Assembly (NCBI GenBank): GCA_900239685.1
Contig: OENT01000454.1
Coordinates: forward strand, 10,151-74,150
Origin: Rotaria macrura
Lineage: Eukaryota; Rotifera; Eurotatoria; Philodinida; Philodinidae
Length of the DNA stretch: 64,000 nt
Direction: 5' to 3'
The notes below the pieces were generated by a model. The model did not search any database. It worked only from the letters and a program-made list of their open reading frames with translations, and was not told the origin of the DNA. Each line of letters starts with the position of its first letter. Position 1 is the first letter of the stretch. This document shows, in pieces, positions 1 through 10,157 of the stretch. A program made the translations under genes and the position numbers.

Positions 1-1394
1 CCCCTCAACCGTCCCCCTCCAATAAAGACATTCTCCCATCAATGACAGTCAAAGCGCTCAGAATATTTTACGAAAGTATTATGTGAGTTCCACATTTCAG
101 CCACAAAAGGGATGCTCTAACAAATATGTTCACTAATTTTTAAAGAAATAACGTAATATTTTCCTGTCTTTCAAATATTCCCTACACTATGAATGATAAG
201 GGTGTAGAAACCGGAAGTCATCTGTGTCTGTCTGTCTATAACAAGGTCTTATTACAAATGACCAGTTCTATGGCTCAAATGACCATTTTTGTGGCTCATA
301 TGACCATTTTTATGGCTCATACGACCATTTTTGCAACACAGATGGCCATTTCTTCAGCATGTATTATTGGCGGATCCTTTGAGCGGCCACGTGGAATAGT
401 CACTTCTACTGATTAAGTAAGCGAGGAGGGCAGCCGTAGTCCCAAAAAGAACTTTGATACCTCCATTACTAAATAGTTGAACGCTGTGATCCGGTTGTTA
501 GGTGAAACGCAACCTCTTTCCCCTCAGAAATATATTTAAGCCCGATAACGAGAACTGTTAACAGTGTATTCTAGTTATCACTCTGGAGACTGAGAGTCCC
601 CCCCCCCCTATCAGAAGCAAAATCGGGGTTCAGCCACTATTTCGCACCAGTGTTTCACGTTTATTTTGGCTGCGTTTTTCTATTCATTGTTCTTGGAAAT
701 TTTTCATTTTCTTCTCATCAGTACGCCATTTTCACTTATACACCCTCTGTATTTCTTCTTTGCGAATTTCAGAATCTGTGGCTGAAACAGCTGACAAAGT
801 GGGCTGTTCATATATTTGCATGTGTGAATTCTCTTAGTCTAGGGCCCAGTGAATCGATTTTCGATTCACGTTACTTGTCTGTCTATGTCAAGCTATGTGC
901 ACCGCTAACCAGAAATATGTATAAAACAGATTTATACCAAACTGCCCGAGAAGCCCACGTTTTGGCACAAAACTTTTGTCAGTACTCACAGAACTGCTCA
1001 ACATTTTCGGTACTTCTTTCAGAAAGGTTTCACTATCTTCTGTGAGAAACTCACAATTTCGAGAATATTTATCCTCATTTTCATACGAATTCGCCAATTT
1101 TTGCGAAAGTCTTATTGGCGAAATAATAGTTACTCTCATCAATGACGACAATAAATCAAAAAAGAATGTCAAAAAAATAGACAACAATATCTGTAGTATA
1201 GTGGAACTGTGCTAGTAATTATGAAAAAAATAATAATTTCTACATTGTGAACAGGAATCAAGACAAAATAATCCATCATTGTATCATAGAAATATCCTAT
1301 TTCAATAGTAATGATCGAAAACCATTGTGGAAAAGAATCTTTCTAAGTCACAAGTCATTTATTTAATGATAGAATACCACCTTCAACCATTCTG
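1..1394. other. Non-coding flank left of the multicopper oxidase gene
   Basis: I see no supportable gene here. Short open frames occur on both strands between 650 and 1215, but they overlap each other and show no recognisable domain. A short 21-bp tandem repeat lies at 258-354 and a run of about eleven C residues lies at 599-609. The minus-strand polyadenylation hexamer AATAAA (plus-strand TTTATT at 1358-1363) lies about 30 bases past the stop of the adjacent minus-strand gene and probably belongs to it. Confidence 0.5.
258..354. repeat. 21-bp tandem repeat, about four units
   Basis: Four consecutive units of about 21 bp start at 271, 292, 313 and 334, each of the form TGGCTCA-nnTGACC-ATTTTTn; a partial copy precedes them at about 258. 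The unit is a multiple of three, so one plus-strand frame reads as a heptad peptide repeat (AQMTIFV, AHMTIFM, AHTTIFA). The open frame is only 75 codons long and has no other support, so I read this as a minisatellite and not as a protein domain. Confidence 0.75.
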
Positions 1395-3119
1395 CTATGT
1401 CGAAGATTGACAAGGGAGCTTTTGAGTGCTTGAAAGCTTAAACCCTTGAGATACAAGTTCACTAGGGCCAACAATAAAGGCAAGAATCAGTCCGGCATCC
1501 ATATGCCACTCAATATGACAATGAAACAGCCATGCACCTGCATTATTCGCAAAAAATCGTATCTTGGCCCATCCAGAAGCTGGTACACTAACTACGTCTC
1601 GCTGTAAATATGCCCCGCTATACAATTGTTCAGCTACCGGATTTCCTGAAGTTGCTATGATCCAAAATTGATGACCATGCAGATGAAAAGGATGTTCACC
1701 TGTATCTGTGTTGTCTATAAATAGATCGACGACTGCTGCATATGGAACCAAGTAGTGACCGTTTCCATCGCTTTGTATAATAGGTAATGAATCATCGCTC
1801 CTGCCTTTCGGAGAAGGAATACCGAGTGAACGAGGCCTCATTGCCATCTGATAAAGTAGTGGCATGACACTCTCTGATGTTATACCTTGCAATTTCATAC
1901 TAGTATTGGTTGAATTAGCCCCATATGTAACATTGTTCAGATACCCACGACTCAAGCCCCAGTCATTTGTATAGAATGCAATAACAACATTAAGAAAATG
2001 TGTTGCATCAGGAACTTGATTGTTTGTTTGAAAGAATGGACGAGCACCTAACATATTGATATCGAGATTCTCTTTTGAACTTGGATTCATTAATGGTGAA
2101 GTGTTTTGAATAACTGGATATGTGGGTATAGAATTAGTTGAATCGATCGATAAAATAGCCAGATACAATTGATTGAAAAATATTGGATATGGAACGAAGC
2201 TAGTTGCATATGGAGGAATGTAACTCGAAATATCAACTGAATACATAGTTGGATCAGCTTGAAATCGAATATAAACAGATGATGCTGATGGCATACCTGG
2301 TGCTACATACTTTCGATCTAATTCGTTCAGATTGACGTAGAAAGAAACTCGCTGAGCAGCATTAAGAGTTACGGACGATACCATGTATGGTACCACAGCT
2401 GTTTGATCAAGTTCAATAACGTACAGCGGTAATCCATCAATAGAGACAGTAAACATGGAAAATGACGCTGCATTGATGATTCTAAAACGAATGCGTGTTG
2501 CATTCAAAGCTTTCACAAACAGTGATTGAGAAAATTGACCATTGACAACAATAGCATCAGGTATGGGCTCAACACCTGCTGAATTGTTTGCACTTAAATA
2601 CCAAGGAGATAGCTTTGTTCGTGCTACATCGTTGTACCAATCGGATATTATCAGTATTCGCTCAGTATCATACTTTTGTTGATTGGGTTCAACTCGTCGA
2701 CGAATAATTAGTGGTCCGATAAGACCGTCTGCATATTGATCCATGTAGTGACCATGATACCATGCAGTTCCAGCAGGATCAGCTTTGAATATATACATCA
2801 TTTCACTACCAGGAGGAATAGGACACTGAGTAATGCCTACGGCGCCATCCATATCCGGGGAACCCTTCTGAAACATTCCGTGCCAATGTATGGTTGTTGG
2901 CTGTGAAAGCTTATTGATGACACGAATTATTAATGTATCGCCTTCATATGCTTCGATCAATGGGCCAGGATAGCTCTGATTCACAGCGACGACTACTTTT
3001 TTCACTGTTGAGAATGGCACAAATGTATCAATGATCAATGTCTGCGACACGTTCGTAGCATTCACAGCATTCGCTACAATCGTAAATGCAGTGATCAGGA
3101 AAAGCAGTGAGACTTTCAT
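1395..3119 (-). CDS. Secreted laccase-like multicopper oxidase
   Basis: A 574-residue single-exon protein with all four copper-binding motifs. HWHG is at residues 78-81, WYHGH at 120-124, HPFHLHGH at 476-483, and the HCHIEWH motif at 533-539 contains the T1 cysteine C534. The residue ten positions after this cysteine is Leu544, as in medium-to-high potential laccases. Residues 1-21 form a typical signal peptide (hydrophobic core LLFLITAFTIV), and several N-glycosylation sequons follow, so the enzyme is probably secreted or in the secretory pathway. The family couples one-electron oxidation of phenols, or in some members metals, to four-electron reduction of oxygen to water. The length is normal for three-cupredoxin-domain laccases. 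ATG at 3119 directly precedes the signal peptide. The AATAAA signal lies about 30 bases after the stop. Absence of introns and the microbial/fungal-like motif set are consistent with horizontal acquisition, but this is inference. Substrate cannot be read from sequence. Confidence 0.93.
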   Translation of the reverse strand: MKVSLLFLITAFTIVANAVNATNVSQTLIIDTFVPFSTVKKVVVAVNQSYPGPLIEAYEGDTLIIRVINKLSQPTTIHWHGMFQKGSPDMDGAVGITQCPIPPGSEMMYIFKADPAGTAWYHGHYMDQYADGLIGPLIIRRRVEPNQQKYDTERILIISDWYNDVARTKLSPWYLSANNSAGVEPIPDAIVVNGQFSQSLFVKALNATRIRFRIINAASFSMFTVSIDGLPLYVIELDQTAVVPYMVSSVTLNAAQRVSFYVNLNELDRKYVAPGMPSASSVYIRFQADPTMYSVDISSYIPPYATSFVPYPIFFNQLYLAILSIDSTNSIPTYPVIQNTSPLMNPSSKENLDINMLGARPFFQTNNQVPDATHFLNVVIAFYTNDWGLSRGYLNNVTYGANSTNTSMKLQGITSESVMPLLYQMAMRPRSLGIPSPKGRSDDSLPIIQSDGNGHYLVPYAAVVDLFIDNTDTGEHPFHLHGHQFWIIATSGNPVAEQLYSGAYLQRDVVSVPASGWAKIRFFANNAGAWLFHCHIEWHMDAGLILAFIVGPSELVSQGFKLSSTQKLPCQSST

Positions 3120-3901
3120 AGTTTGCTTCGACTTTTAGTTAGATGGGCTAGTAAAAAGAACACATTTTTTCATATTATATTCGTTTATATTACGGAGATT
3201 AGGGATTGCCTCTTAGATGTCTATCTAAGCTCTCATGCCTATTCAAGATTCGAAGTTGAACAGCTACATGAATTTCGTTATGTATTAGTAACTTTAGAAG
3301 AAATTCAAGCTATTGCCTCGCAAATTGATGAAGTAAAAAGATCGAAAGTTTAAAATGTCGAAAAGTAAAATCGTCGAAAGGTAAAAATGTCGAAAGACTA
3401 AAATGTCGAAGGTTAAATTAGTCGACAGTAAAATAATTTCAATAAAATGAGAAATGGCTCTTTATTTTTCTTTTGAACGAGGAAAACTTAAAATCAATAA
3501 CAAAATCAATACATGGATGATTGGCTTGGCTAACTTCAATATAATCTGAACAGAATAATTTGGCTTTTTTGCCACCACAAAGGGCAAGCCTGTAAGCAAG
3601 CCCGATGCATCGACAAGATTGTCACCGCATCGTTTGTATAAACTGTTGATGCGATGCTGTATTACCGATGTTCGGTAGTTCTTTTTCTTTGATGCACCAC
3701 TCGATCATTGACCCATTATCACTGTGACTCATTTCTCTTCCAGCTGCAAGAAATTCATGAATGGCTAAATGTTTGGATGATTTTGTAGAAGTCGAGAATT
3801 CATTCTGCTATGCTAGTCTTCAATAAGAAAAAACGTGAAATAGTTGTCTAACCGAACAGTGCGTTTTCTCACCTTCGCATATGTTGTTCGTTTGCGTACC
3901 T
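3120..3901. other. Intergenic segment beside a foldback element
   Basis: No intact gene. At 3340-3430 there is a run of GTCGAAA-type repeats, described separately. Between about 3470 and 3810 the minus strand has two overlapping coding-like frames: one of about 60 codons reading ...HEFLAAGREMSHSDNGSM..., and one containing RCGDNLVDASGLLTGLPFVV. They are in different frames and look like a relic of a protein I do not recognise. Confidence 0.35.
3340..3430 (+). repeat. GTCGAAA-type tandem array, left copy
   Basis: Five imperfect units of about 15-17 bp with the core AAAATGTCGAAAGGT lie between 3340 and 3430. A related set in inverted orientation lies at 4286-4345, so the two arrays face each other like the ends of a roughly 1 kb unit that contains the foldback element. 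Confidence 0.65.
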
Positions 3902-4267
3902 CCCAAGCAGACAAACGTTTGGAAAAACGCGCTTAAACGCACAATCGGGAACGCCGATTGTGAATCACTAACGCTCATCAACAAAACGCAAGAAACGCGT
4001 TTTTTACGCAGAGTTTTCACTTTCCGAGCGTGAAAACAGATAAAAACTCTAGTCAAGAGCGTTAAAACGCACAAGTATTCGACGACTTGAAAGCCAATGC
4101 GTTTTAACAATCAGAATTAGAGTTTTTATCCGTTTTCACGTTCAAAAAGTGAAAATTCTGCGTAAAAAACGCGTTTCTTGCGTTTTTTTAATGAGCGTTA
4201 GTGACTCACAATCGGCGTTCCCGATTTTGCGTTTAAACGCGTTTTCCCAAATGTTTGTCTGCCTGGG
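3902..4267. mobile_element. Foldback (palindromic) MITE-like element, 366 bp
   Basis: The segment starting CCCAAGCAGACAAACG at 3902 is matched in reverse complement by the end at 4267 (CCCAGGCAGACAAACA read on the minus strand). The inverted similarity continues inward for most of both arms: ACGCGTTTTTTACGC-type blocks, AATCGGGAACGCCGATTG-type blocks and the GAGTTTTTATC block all recur in mirror order. The left and right halves therefore form an almost complete hairpin with a short unpaired centre near 4050-4100. I could not find a convincing target-site duplication. There is no coding capacity; an apparent minus-strand frame at 3820-4110 is a by-product of the repeat. Confidence 0.85.
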
Positions 4268-4285
4268 CTGACACCGACACATTCC

Positions 4286-4345
4286 ATAATTCGATATTTT
4301 TACCTTTCGAGGTTTTTACTTTTCGAAATTTTCCCTTCTCGACAG
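4286..4345 (-). repeat. GTCGAAA-type array, right inverted copy
   Basis: On the minus strand this reads TCGAGAAGGGAAAATTTCG... with AAAAGTAAAAACCTCGAAAGG, the same family of units as at 3340-3430 but in opposite orientation. About three units are recognisable. It lies immediately outside the foldback element. Confidence 0.6.
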
Positions 4346-5101
4346 TAATAGTTTTGACATTAGTTACGTAAACCAAACTAACGACAGTGAGCTGAAATCT
4401 GATAAAAGTGAAATGTTTCGTTAAAGGATATGGTTTGCTCTAACTTTCTAAGGAAATATCGATTTACTCTTTTAAATAAAACTGTACATATAAGGAAACT
4501 TACCTGTAATTATGTGAAGAAGAAGAAAATAAAATCTTGGTAGAGCTGTGAAGGGAGCCTGTTATGCTTTCATATTGTATAATTTTTACTTTATAGAAGG
4601 TAACCTTTCATATTTTATCATCAATCAGCATCATGCCCATCAATTGAGTCAATTGCTAGCAAATCACTTCCTACATCGACGAGTGGTGTATTGACATAAG
4701 TGGTTCCTCGTTTCTTAGGACAACAGAATCAAATCAGTTAAGCGGTGATAAACGCATTTTGCAAATACGCTGGTTATAAGAAGTATATATTATTTTCTCT
4801 ATCCGATATATTAGTCATCGTTTATTTACTTAATTGATATTATTCGTTCGAAATCCCTTCGAAAAAAGAAGAAGACAAAGGAGCAGGTGTTAATGAACGT
4901 AGTCAAAGCTGTTATAATCCAATTCAAACACAGCAACAACAATCATCAATAACCAATGATATCTAAAAGTCGAAAAAATTCCTCACTGTCCATGGAGGTT
5001 GAACAGTGCGGTTCACATACGGTCCTATAAGGATATGCATTTATCCGGCCTGATCATAATGAAATTATGGTCCGCATACGCTCGCATGTGGTGACTATAC
5101 G
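4346..5101. other. Non-coding or decayed transposon DNA
   Basis: No gene is visible. A frame near 4880-4970 reads NPIQTQQQQSSIT, a low-complexity Gln-rich stretch that could be the start of the decayed retroelement ORF found further right, but this is weak. From about 4980 the composition becomes more GC-rich towards the hAT-like element boundary at 5102. Confidence 0.3.
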
Positions 5102-6413
5102 CAGGGCGTACCGAGCGCGAGGCGAGTGGGGCGTGACGCTCCCCTGATTTTGAAAATTTCCTCGAAAGATAGAAAAATGTTACTTCTATTCGTATTATGA
5201 ACCCCCTGCTTTGAAAGTCGAATTATGCCTCTCATGGTGAGAATATACAAAACGTATCGACCAGTTTTACTACTACCGGACTAGCAGAGTTCAGATTTAA
5301 GACGTTGTTCCCTGAACAACAAGAGCGAGATTTTTGAAAACTGTAGTTTGTTCTTTTGTCGTCATTTTTATAAGTTATTAATCCGCTTGTCCAAATGTAA
5401 CAGCAATATATTTTTGAAATACTTTTCGAATTTATCTCAGAAACTGAGGGAAATAGAAAGCTCTTTCAAACGCCATTTAATAAATGACGTAAAAATTAAT
5501 GTTTCCAGTTGAATCTTCGAACTTCCAGACGGCTTGTTCAGTGATGTGACACTCTTATATAAAAAGACCTTTTTTCTGTAGTACCGTCCATGAACCTTTT
5601 AGTTTTTGAGAAAGTAGTTCTTCGAATAAAACGGTTATTGGGCCGGTTTATAGAATATTGAGTGAGCTTTCACGTAGTAAAGTATTTTTTTCCTGAACAC
5701 TTGCTCGGATAGAAAATTCAAAAACAAACGAAACGCTATCCCACTATTTCTGGGGATCAAATTTTAGATACTTAACTTGTTAAGAAATATGTAATTTTTA
5801 TACATATTGGCCATTGACATATGTATATCGTTTTATGCACGGATCAGCTTGCTAGATCGAAGCTGGAGTTCACTAACTGTACCGTAAGTTGAAAACTGTG
5901 CAAGAACTTAGAAATTGCCCTCAGCTATGACACTAAAAGCTAAATAAGTCGTTTTGTAGAGAGTCAAGTTCCGCATCGAATGATACGACACGCAACATTT
6001 TTTGAAAATTTTCTAGTTAGGAAATTCAAATAAAGATTTTTGAAAATTTTACAGCTGTGTTTCGAAGTAAAAACCTAATATTTTTAAAGGAATATGCAAA
6101 TTTCGAATTCGTAATCAACACGAAAAACTGCATGTAGAAATGCATTTAAATCTGTCCATCTCGAAAAACAATTTTTGAAAACGTTGAAAATAATACTTTT
6201 GTTTCTGTGTTTGTTAGCGCAGCCTATGATTTGAGGACACAGAGTGAGGAAAAAAACATTCGCATCGAATTAATAGAAAAATTTTATACTATAAAAGATC
6301 GTTTGAATACGTTTTTCTGGGGGAGGGGGTCCCCGTAGTCAAAAATTCAGGCTGCGACGCCGCTAAAAAATTTACGGCTCTCATCCTGCTATCACTTGTT
6401 CAGTACGCTCCTG
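5102..6413. mobile_element. hAT-like non-autonomous element, 1.3 kb
   Basis: The left end CAGGGCGTACCGAGC (5102) and the right end, read on the minus strand from 6413 as CAGGAGCGTACTGAAC, form imperfect terminal inverted repeats starting with CAG, as in hAT elements. The flanking 8-mers ACTATACG (5094-5101) and ACAACACG (6414-6421) agree at six of eight positions, consistent with an aged 8-bp target duplication. Both termini are GC-rich with short subterminal repeats, whereas the interior is AT-rich and lacks an open frame for a transposase. The ends were set by eye and the TSD is imperfect, so the boundary call is moderate. Confidence 0.55.
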
Positions 6414-6479
6414 ACAACACGGCACTATACTTGGTTCAGTATGATTGTGTCGAATACGCCCCATATACGGTGTTGTATC

Positions 6480-7285
6480 GATCGACCGAGTCCGTATTCG
6501 AGACAATTGCAATTGTCTTTTTCACCCCTGATTGTAGAACGATTGAGTTTGCACAATCGTGAACTAAATGATTTGTTAAAAGAACGTTTCATGAATGTTA
6601 AAATTTATGATATTCAATGGTCTCGATCAGGAATTTTCAAAATCTTTGCAACAGATTTTTATTCATTTAATAAAATATTAAATGCTTTTACTAATGTTCT
6701 TGCTGATGGTGTTCAATCATCAGCTAATACATATCTTCCAAGACAAAGGGAGAGAAAGTGATACTTCAGGAGAGCATACTTCCACGTTACTACCATCATA
6801 CTTCCTTTTACTTCCATCGTACTTCCTTGTATATATCAAACTATATTTTTGAAAGTAGATGAAGTATCGCTTTTCCCTACTTGTTCCAATATCGATAGAA
6901 AAAAAGATCAAAGATACAGAATAAGTGGCTATAGCATCAAGAGAATAGACTTGAAAATTTGTGAAAACCGAATATCTAACTCCTTCAAAGAGAATGGATT
7001 TTTTGTGAAAAGTGTTATTCTACCAACAAAGAAAACAATTACTTACTCCAAAAATCAAAATATACCTTTCAGTGATTCACAATATAGAAATACAGTTGTT
7101 CAAACAAGTTTAAAAATCGATTCCATGCCTTTTATTTCTGAGTTAACACAATGAAAAATAGGAAATCGGTTCAAGGTTATTTATGCCAGGAGAATAATTG
7201 GGTTGAAAATTTTTTAGAGCAAACTGAAAACAAATATGTGCTTGATTCAATAATAATCATCAATATATACACAGAGAAAAACGTT
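6480..7285 (+). pseudogene. Decayed ORF1-like fragment of a non-LTR retrotransposon
   Basis: Three successive plus-strand frames carry coding-like text. Up to 6761 there is a frame with LNDLLKERFMNVKIYDIQW and IFKIFATDFYSFNKILNAF. At 6849-7154 there is ICENRISNSFKENGFFVKSV and SLKIDSMPFISE. From 7151 to about 7285 there is NNWVENFLEQTENKYVLDSI. Stops and frame changes separate them. The style (a short nucleic-acid-binding-like domain followed by a linker) and the position upstream of an endonuclease relic on the same strand fit ORF1 of a LINE-type element. The identification of this part depends on that neighbour. After about 7285 the text is lost in a segment containing AACCGAGGTA- and AACCGCGGTA-type repeats. 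Confidence 0.5.
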
Positions 7286-7889
7286 TTACAAAAACCGAGG
7301 TATCATTGTAGAACACTGCAGTGTTCATTTGGTAGCCTCTGTAAACTACGGTTTAGAGCGGTATTTTGGATTGCGTTCAGGGAAACCGCGGTATGTACAC
7401 TCATAACCACAGTTTCAAATATCGTGGTTCCTGCCGGTTTTCGAGACCATGGGATGCTGTATCATAAGAGAGGCTTCCATTGAAGTGGTCATCACCGGTT
7501 TGAAAAAGTCCTGTGCATATTGAAGTGTACTGTAATGAAGATATTACGCCCTACTTTTTCTGCCAATTTTTTCTATCATTACACAGATAATTCATCTGTT
7601 GCTACAAAGGTACTCTGTGGAAATAGAACCTGAGAGAGTTCACTCATGTACTGCTAGAAGGGAACCATATCTGAAACATTCAAGTTACAGGGTATGGTGG
7701 GCATAAAACAGATAATTGAATATAAAGTGATCGAAAAATTAGCATATTACAAAAATCTATCTGCTCAAATAAAAGTTTAATTGATAAAAATGCAAATGGA
7801 ACAGAAGGCTGATCATGATGGTGAAATTCGAGCTCTAAGTTATATTTCACAACTAACAGTAGCAAATGCTTCACGAAAATAGCACCTTC
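7286..7889. other. Non-coding segment between retroelement fragments
   Basis: No gene is visible. The stretch 7290-7480 contains small inverted motifs (AACCGAGGTA, AAACTACGGTTTAG, AACCGCGGTATG), suggesting another small insertion inside the dead retroelement, but I cannot define ends. Confidence 0.3.
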
Positions 7890-8200
7890 CAGAGCTCCGC
7901 GGGACGTGGGACCAGTCTCGTCCCGTCCTGTCCTGTTGCGGGACACCGGGCGGGACGAGTTTTGAATTCGTTCTGCGTCCTGCAAGACATATTTTCTTCG
8001 GTTTTTAGCTGAAAAACAATTCTTCTTTGTGACTTTTCATCAAAACAGTGTCGCTTTCAGTCAAAACAACTGACTCAACCATTTCAAGCACCAAAAGGAA
8101 GTGTTTTACTAATGAAACAGTCCGGAAATTTTTGATAAACCATGTCAGACGGGACGCGGGGTGGAGCGGGACGAGTTTTTTTTCGTCTTGCGGAGCTCTG
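7890..8200. mobile_element. hAT-type MITE, 311 bp
   Basis: The left terminus CAGAGCTCCGC (7890) is repeated exactly in inverse at the right end (GCGGAGCTCTG, ending 8200). The CAG...CTG ends match the hAT consensus. The flanking 8-mers GCACCTTC (7882-7889) and GAACCTTC (8201-8208) match at seven of eight positions, the expected 8-bp target duplication. Subterminal regions are rich in GGGAC/GGGACG repeats on both sides (left near 7900-7960, right near 8148-8175), well above the surrounding GC content. No transposase frame fits, so it is non-autonomous. Confidence 0.85.
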
Positions 8201-8519
8201 GAACCTTCCACATCAGGCACAATGACAACGACATCATGTATATCAAACAAAGACTTGAAAATTGACAATAATTATGATTAAAATAATTATTGAATTTATA
8301 TATTGATTCAATTTAAAACCGCACATATGAAATTTGCTCTCGTTTGTCACAAACGAATTTTTTTCAATCAATGAATCGAATATTGCAAAAGACCGTCCAT
8401 TCTTTCTACAAAGATTTAATATTTTTAGAAATTATCGATTACAAAAAATTAGCGACGATGTATTATTAGCAATAGAATATAATCTTAAATGTTATGAAAT
8501 CTTTTACTAAAAGAAAAAC

Positions 8520-9260
8520 GAAAAACAATGAACTTTTAGCAGTACAAATTGAAGCAAAAATACCTAAATCAATAGTAATTGCTTCTATTTATGTTTCACC
8601 AATTATTAAAATTCCTATCAATGTCGTCTATGAATTATAAATAATGATTTACAATTGCATCATCGTTGTAGATCTTAATATGTCATTGCTATCGATGGGG
8701 TTAAGAAAAATCAATGTTAATCAAAAACAATTATAAAAATTATTCAATGATGAAGGTGTTTTAAATTGTATTCTTAATCATAGGTCAACTTTTGAGAGAA
8801 ATAATTATGAAGAAAAAATAGATCCCAACTATTATAGCTAGTCAATCATTATTATTTTCTTTTATTTTTAATGTAGAAATGCATCCACGTCTTGGATTCT
8901 TAAGTGGACATAAACCATGAACATTTGATGTATCGATTGCAGTTGAATCAAAACAAACATCTTCACGAGTACGAGTTAATTTTTAATCATGTAATTGGTT
9001 AAAATTTAGGACAAAACTAAATGAACATCTTCTTCAATCGAACATTAATCATTCTTGAAATTCATCATCATGATAAAGAAGAGTAATTACACAGAACTTA
9101 TTTATGAGTGTCTTAAGTCAGCTGGATGTGAAATTATTTCAATAACTAAAAACTTAATGGAAAATGGCTTGCTTTATTTGTGAAATCATTAACAACTTAT
9201 TAAAAAGTCAATCAAAAAGTTGTTACTGATACACAGAGCGTCTACAAAGCAGGTCATTTT
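8520..9260 (+). pseudogene. Non-LTR retrotransposon endonuclease relic
   Basis: Broken plus-strand frames show, in the expected order, the features of an apurinic-type LINE endonuclease: ELLAVQIEAKIPKSIVIASI then YVSP near 8530-8610; IIVVDLNM near 8660-8690 (the usual GDLN motif with Gly changed to Val); LNHRSTFERNNYEEKID near 8770-8825; IASQSLLFSFIFNVEMHPRL then GFLSGHKP near 8835-8918, corresponding to the SDH/sghkP end of the domain; and WLKFRTKLNEHL near 9000-9040. Numerous stops and frame shifts interrupt the text, and the reverse transcriptase domain is absent. It lies downstream of the ORF1-like fragments on the same strand, so the two probably derive from one copy. The family within the jockey/R1-like LINEs is not assigned. 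Confidence 0.78.
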
Positions 9261-10157
9261 TCTCTTTTTTCATGCACAGGTAAATTATTAGATTTTCTAG
9301 TCTTCAACTAACAGTACGCATCCATGTCGATAAGTTAACTCTCGGTTTTGCGTCTATGGTATCAAAACTAGTTTGTCATCGATGTAGATTACACACTATG
9401 GTTGCTATGAATATTTCACTATTTTGTGATTAATCTTAGTAGAGAGGGCGTGATACTATCAGCGTCAAAGCTGTCATAAAAGAGAATGTTTCATGCTATT
9501 GAATCTCATATTGCACCATAGTATCTGAACATCGCTGTGTTTTTCTCCTATGACAAAGATCAAGATTGACCAGTATAAATTTCAGAACGACTATTATTGA
9601 AATTACCTTTAGATTGAATTACAGTCATATGTACCAGCGTTAACTACATTCTATTTATTTATATTATATACGAAGTGCAATCGTTAAAATGGTTACCCAA
9701 TTTTTCTTGAATCTATCATTTTTATTTATAGGATTGATGCAGGAACACATGTTTATCACTTATCGATTTCGTTCTTCTTTGTGTAACACATTTACCATAG
9801 TGAACAGTGAAATCAATAGCAAGTGTAACAGTTTTATATACTGAATTAATGAATTTCTGTTGTCAAAAGCTACTTAGTTATAAGTTAAACGGAGATGGAT
9901 GGAAAGTTCCGACTTGATATACGCATTTTCTATTTACTTTGGATAAGTCGGAAAATTCCGAAATAAAGTTTATACAGTTTTGATTCTTGAAGGTGTAACC
10001 GTTTCTCTTCTTTCTTAACTACCTCAATAAGTGAAAGTGACAGAGGCGATGTTTAGCCACTGACATTTTCCCTTACGAACCAATCATAATCTTTATTTAG
10101 AAAGAGAAAAATGTGAATCATACCACGAGCAGATATTGCAACATTGTCTATCATACA
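9261..10157. other. Upstream region of the first F-box gene
   Basis: No gene is visible. The first part may still be unreadable 3' debris of the retroelement. The last part, with a plus-strand in-frame stop shortly before 10113, must contain the promoter of the F-box gene, but no TATA box is convincing. Confidence 0.35.

Noticed and set aside
650..1215. Overlapping open frames on both strands
   Set aside because: They compete with each other and none has domain-like text, a good start context or splice partners.
3820..4110. 96-codon minus-strand frame
   Set aside because: Most of it overlaps one arm and the centre of the foldback element, so it is a by-product of repeat sequence.
10113..10157. 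Longer N-terminus of the plus-strand F-box protein from GTG 10113
   Set aside because: GTG is not a usual start in animals; the first in-frame ATG is 10158, and 10263 is an equally plausible start at the F-box itself.
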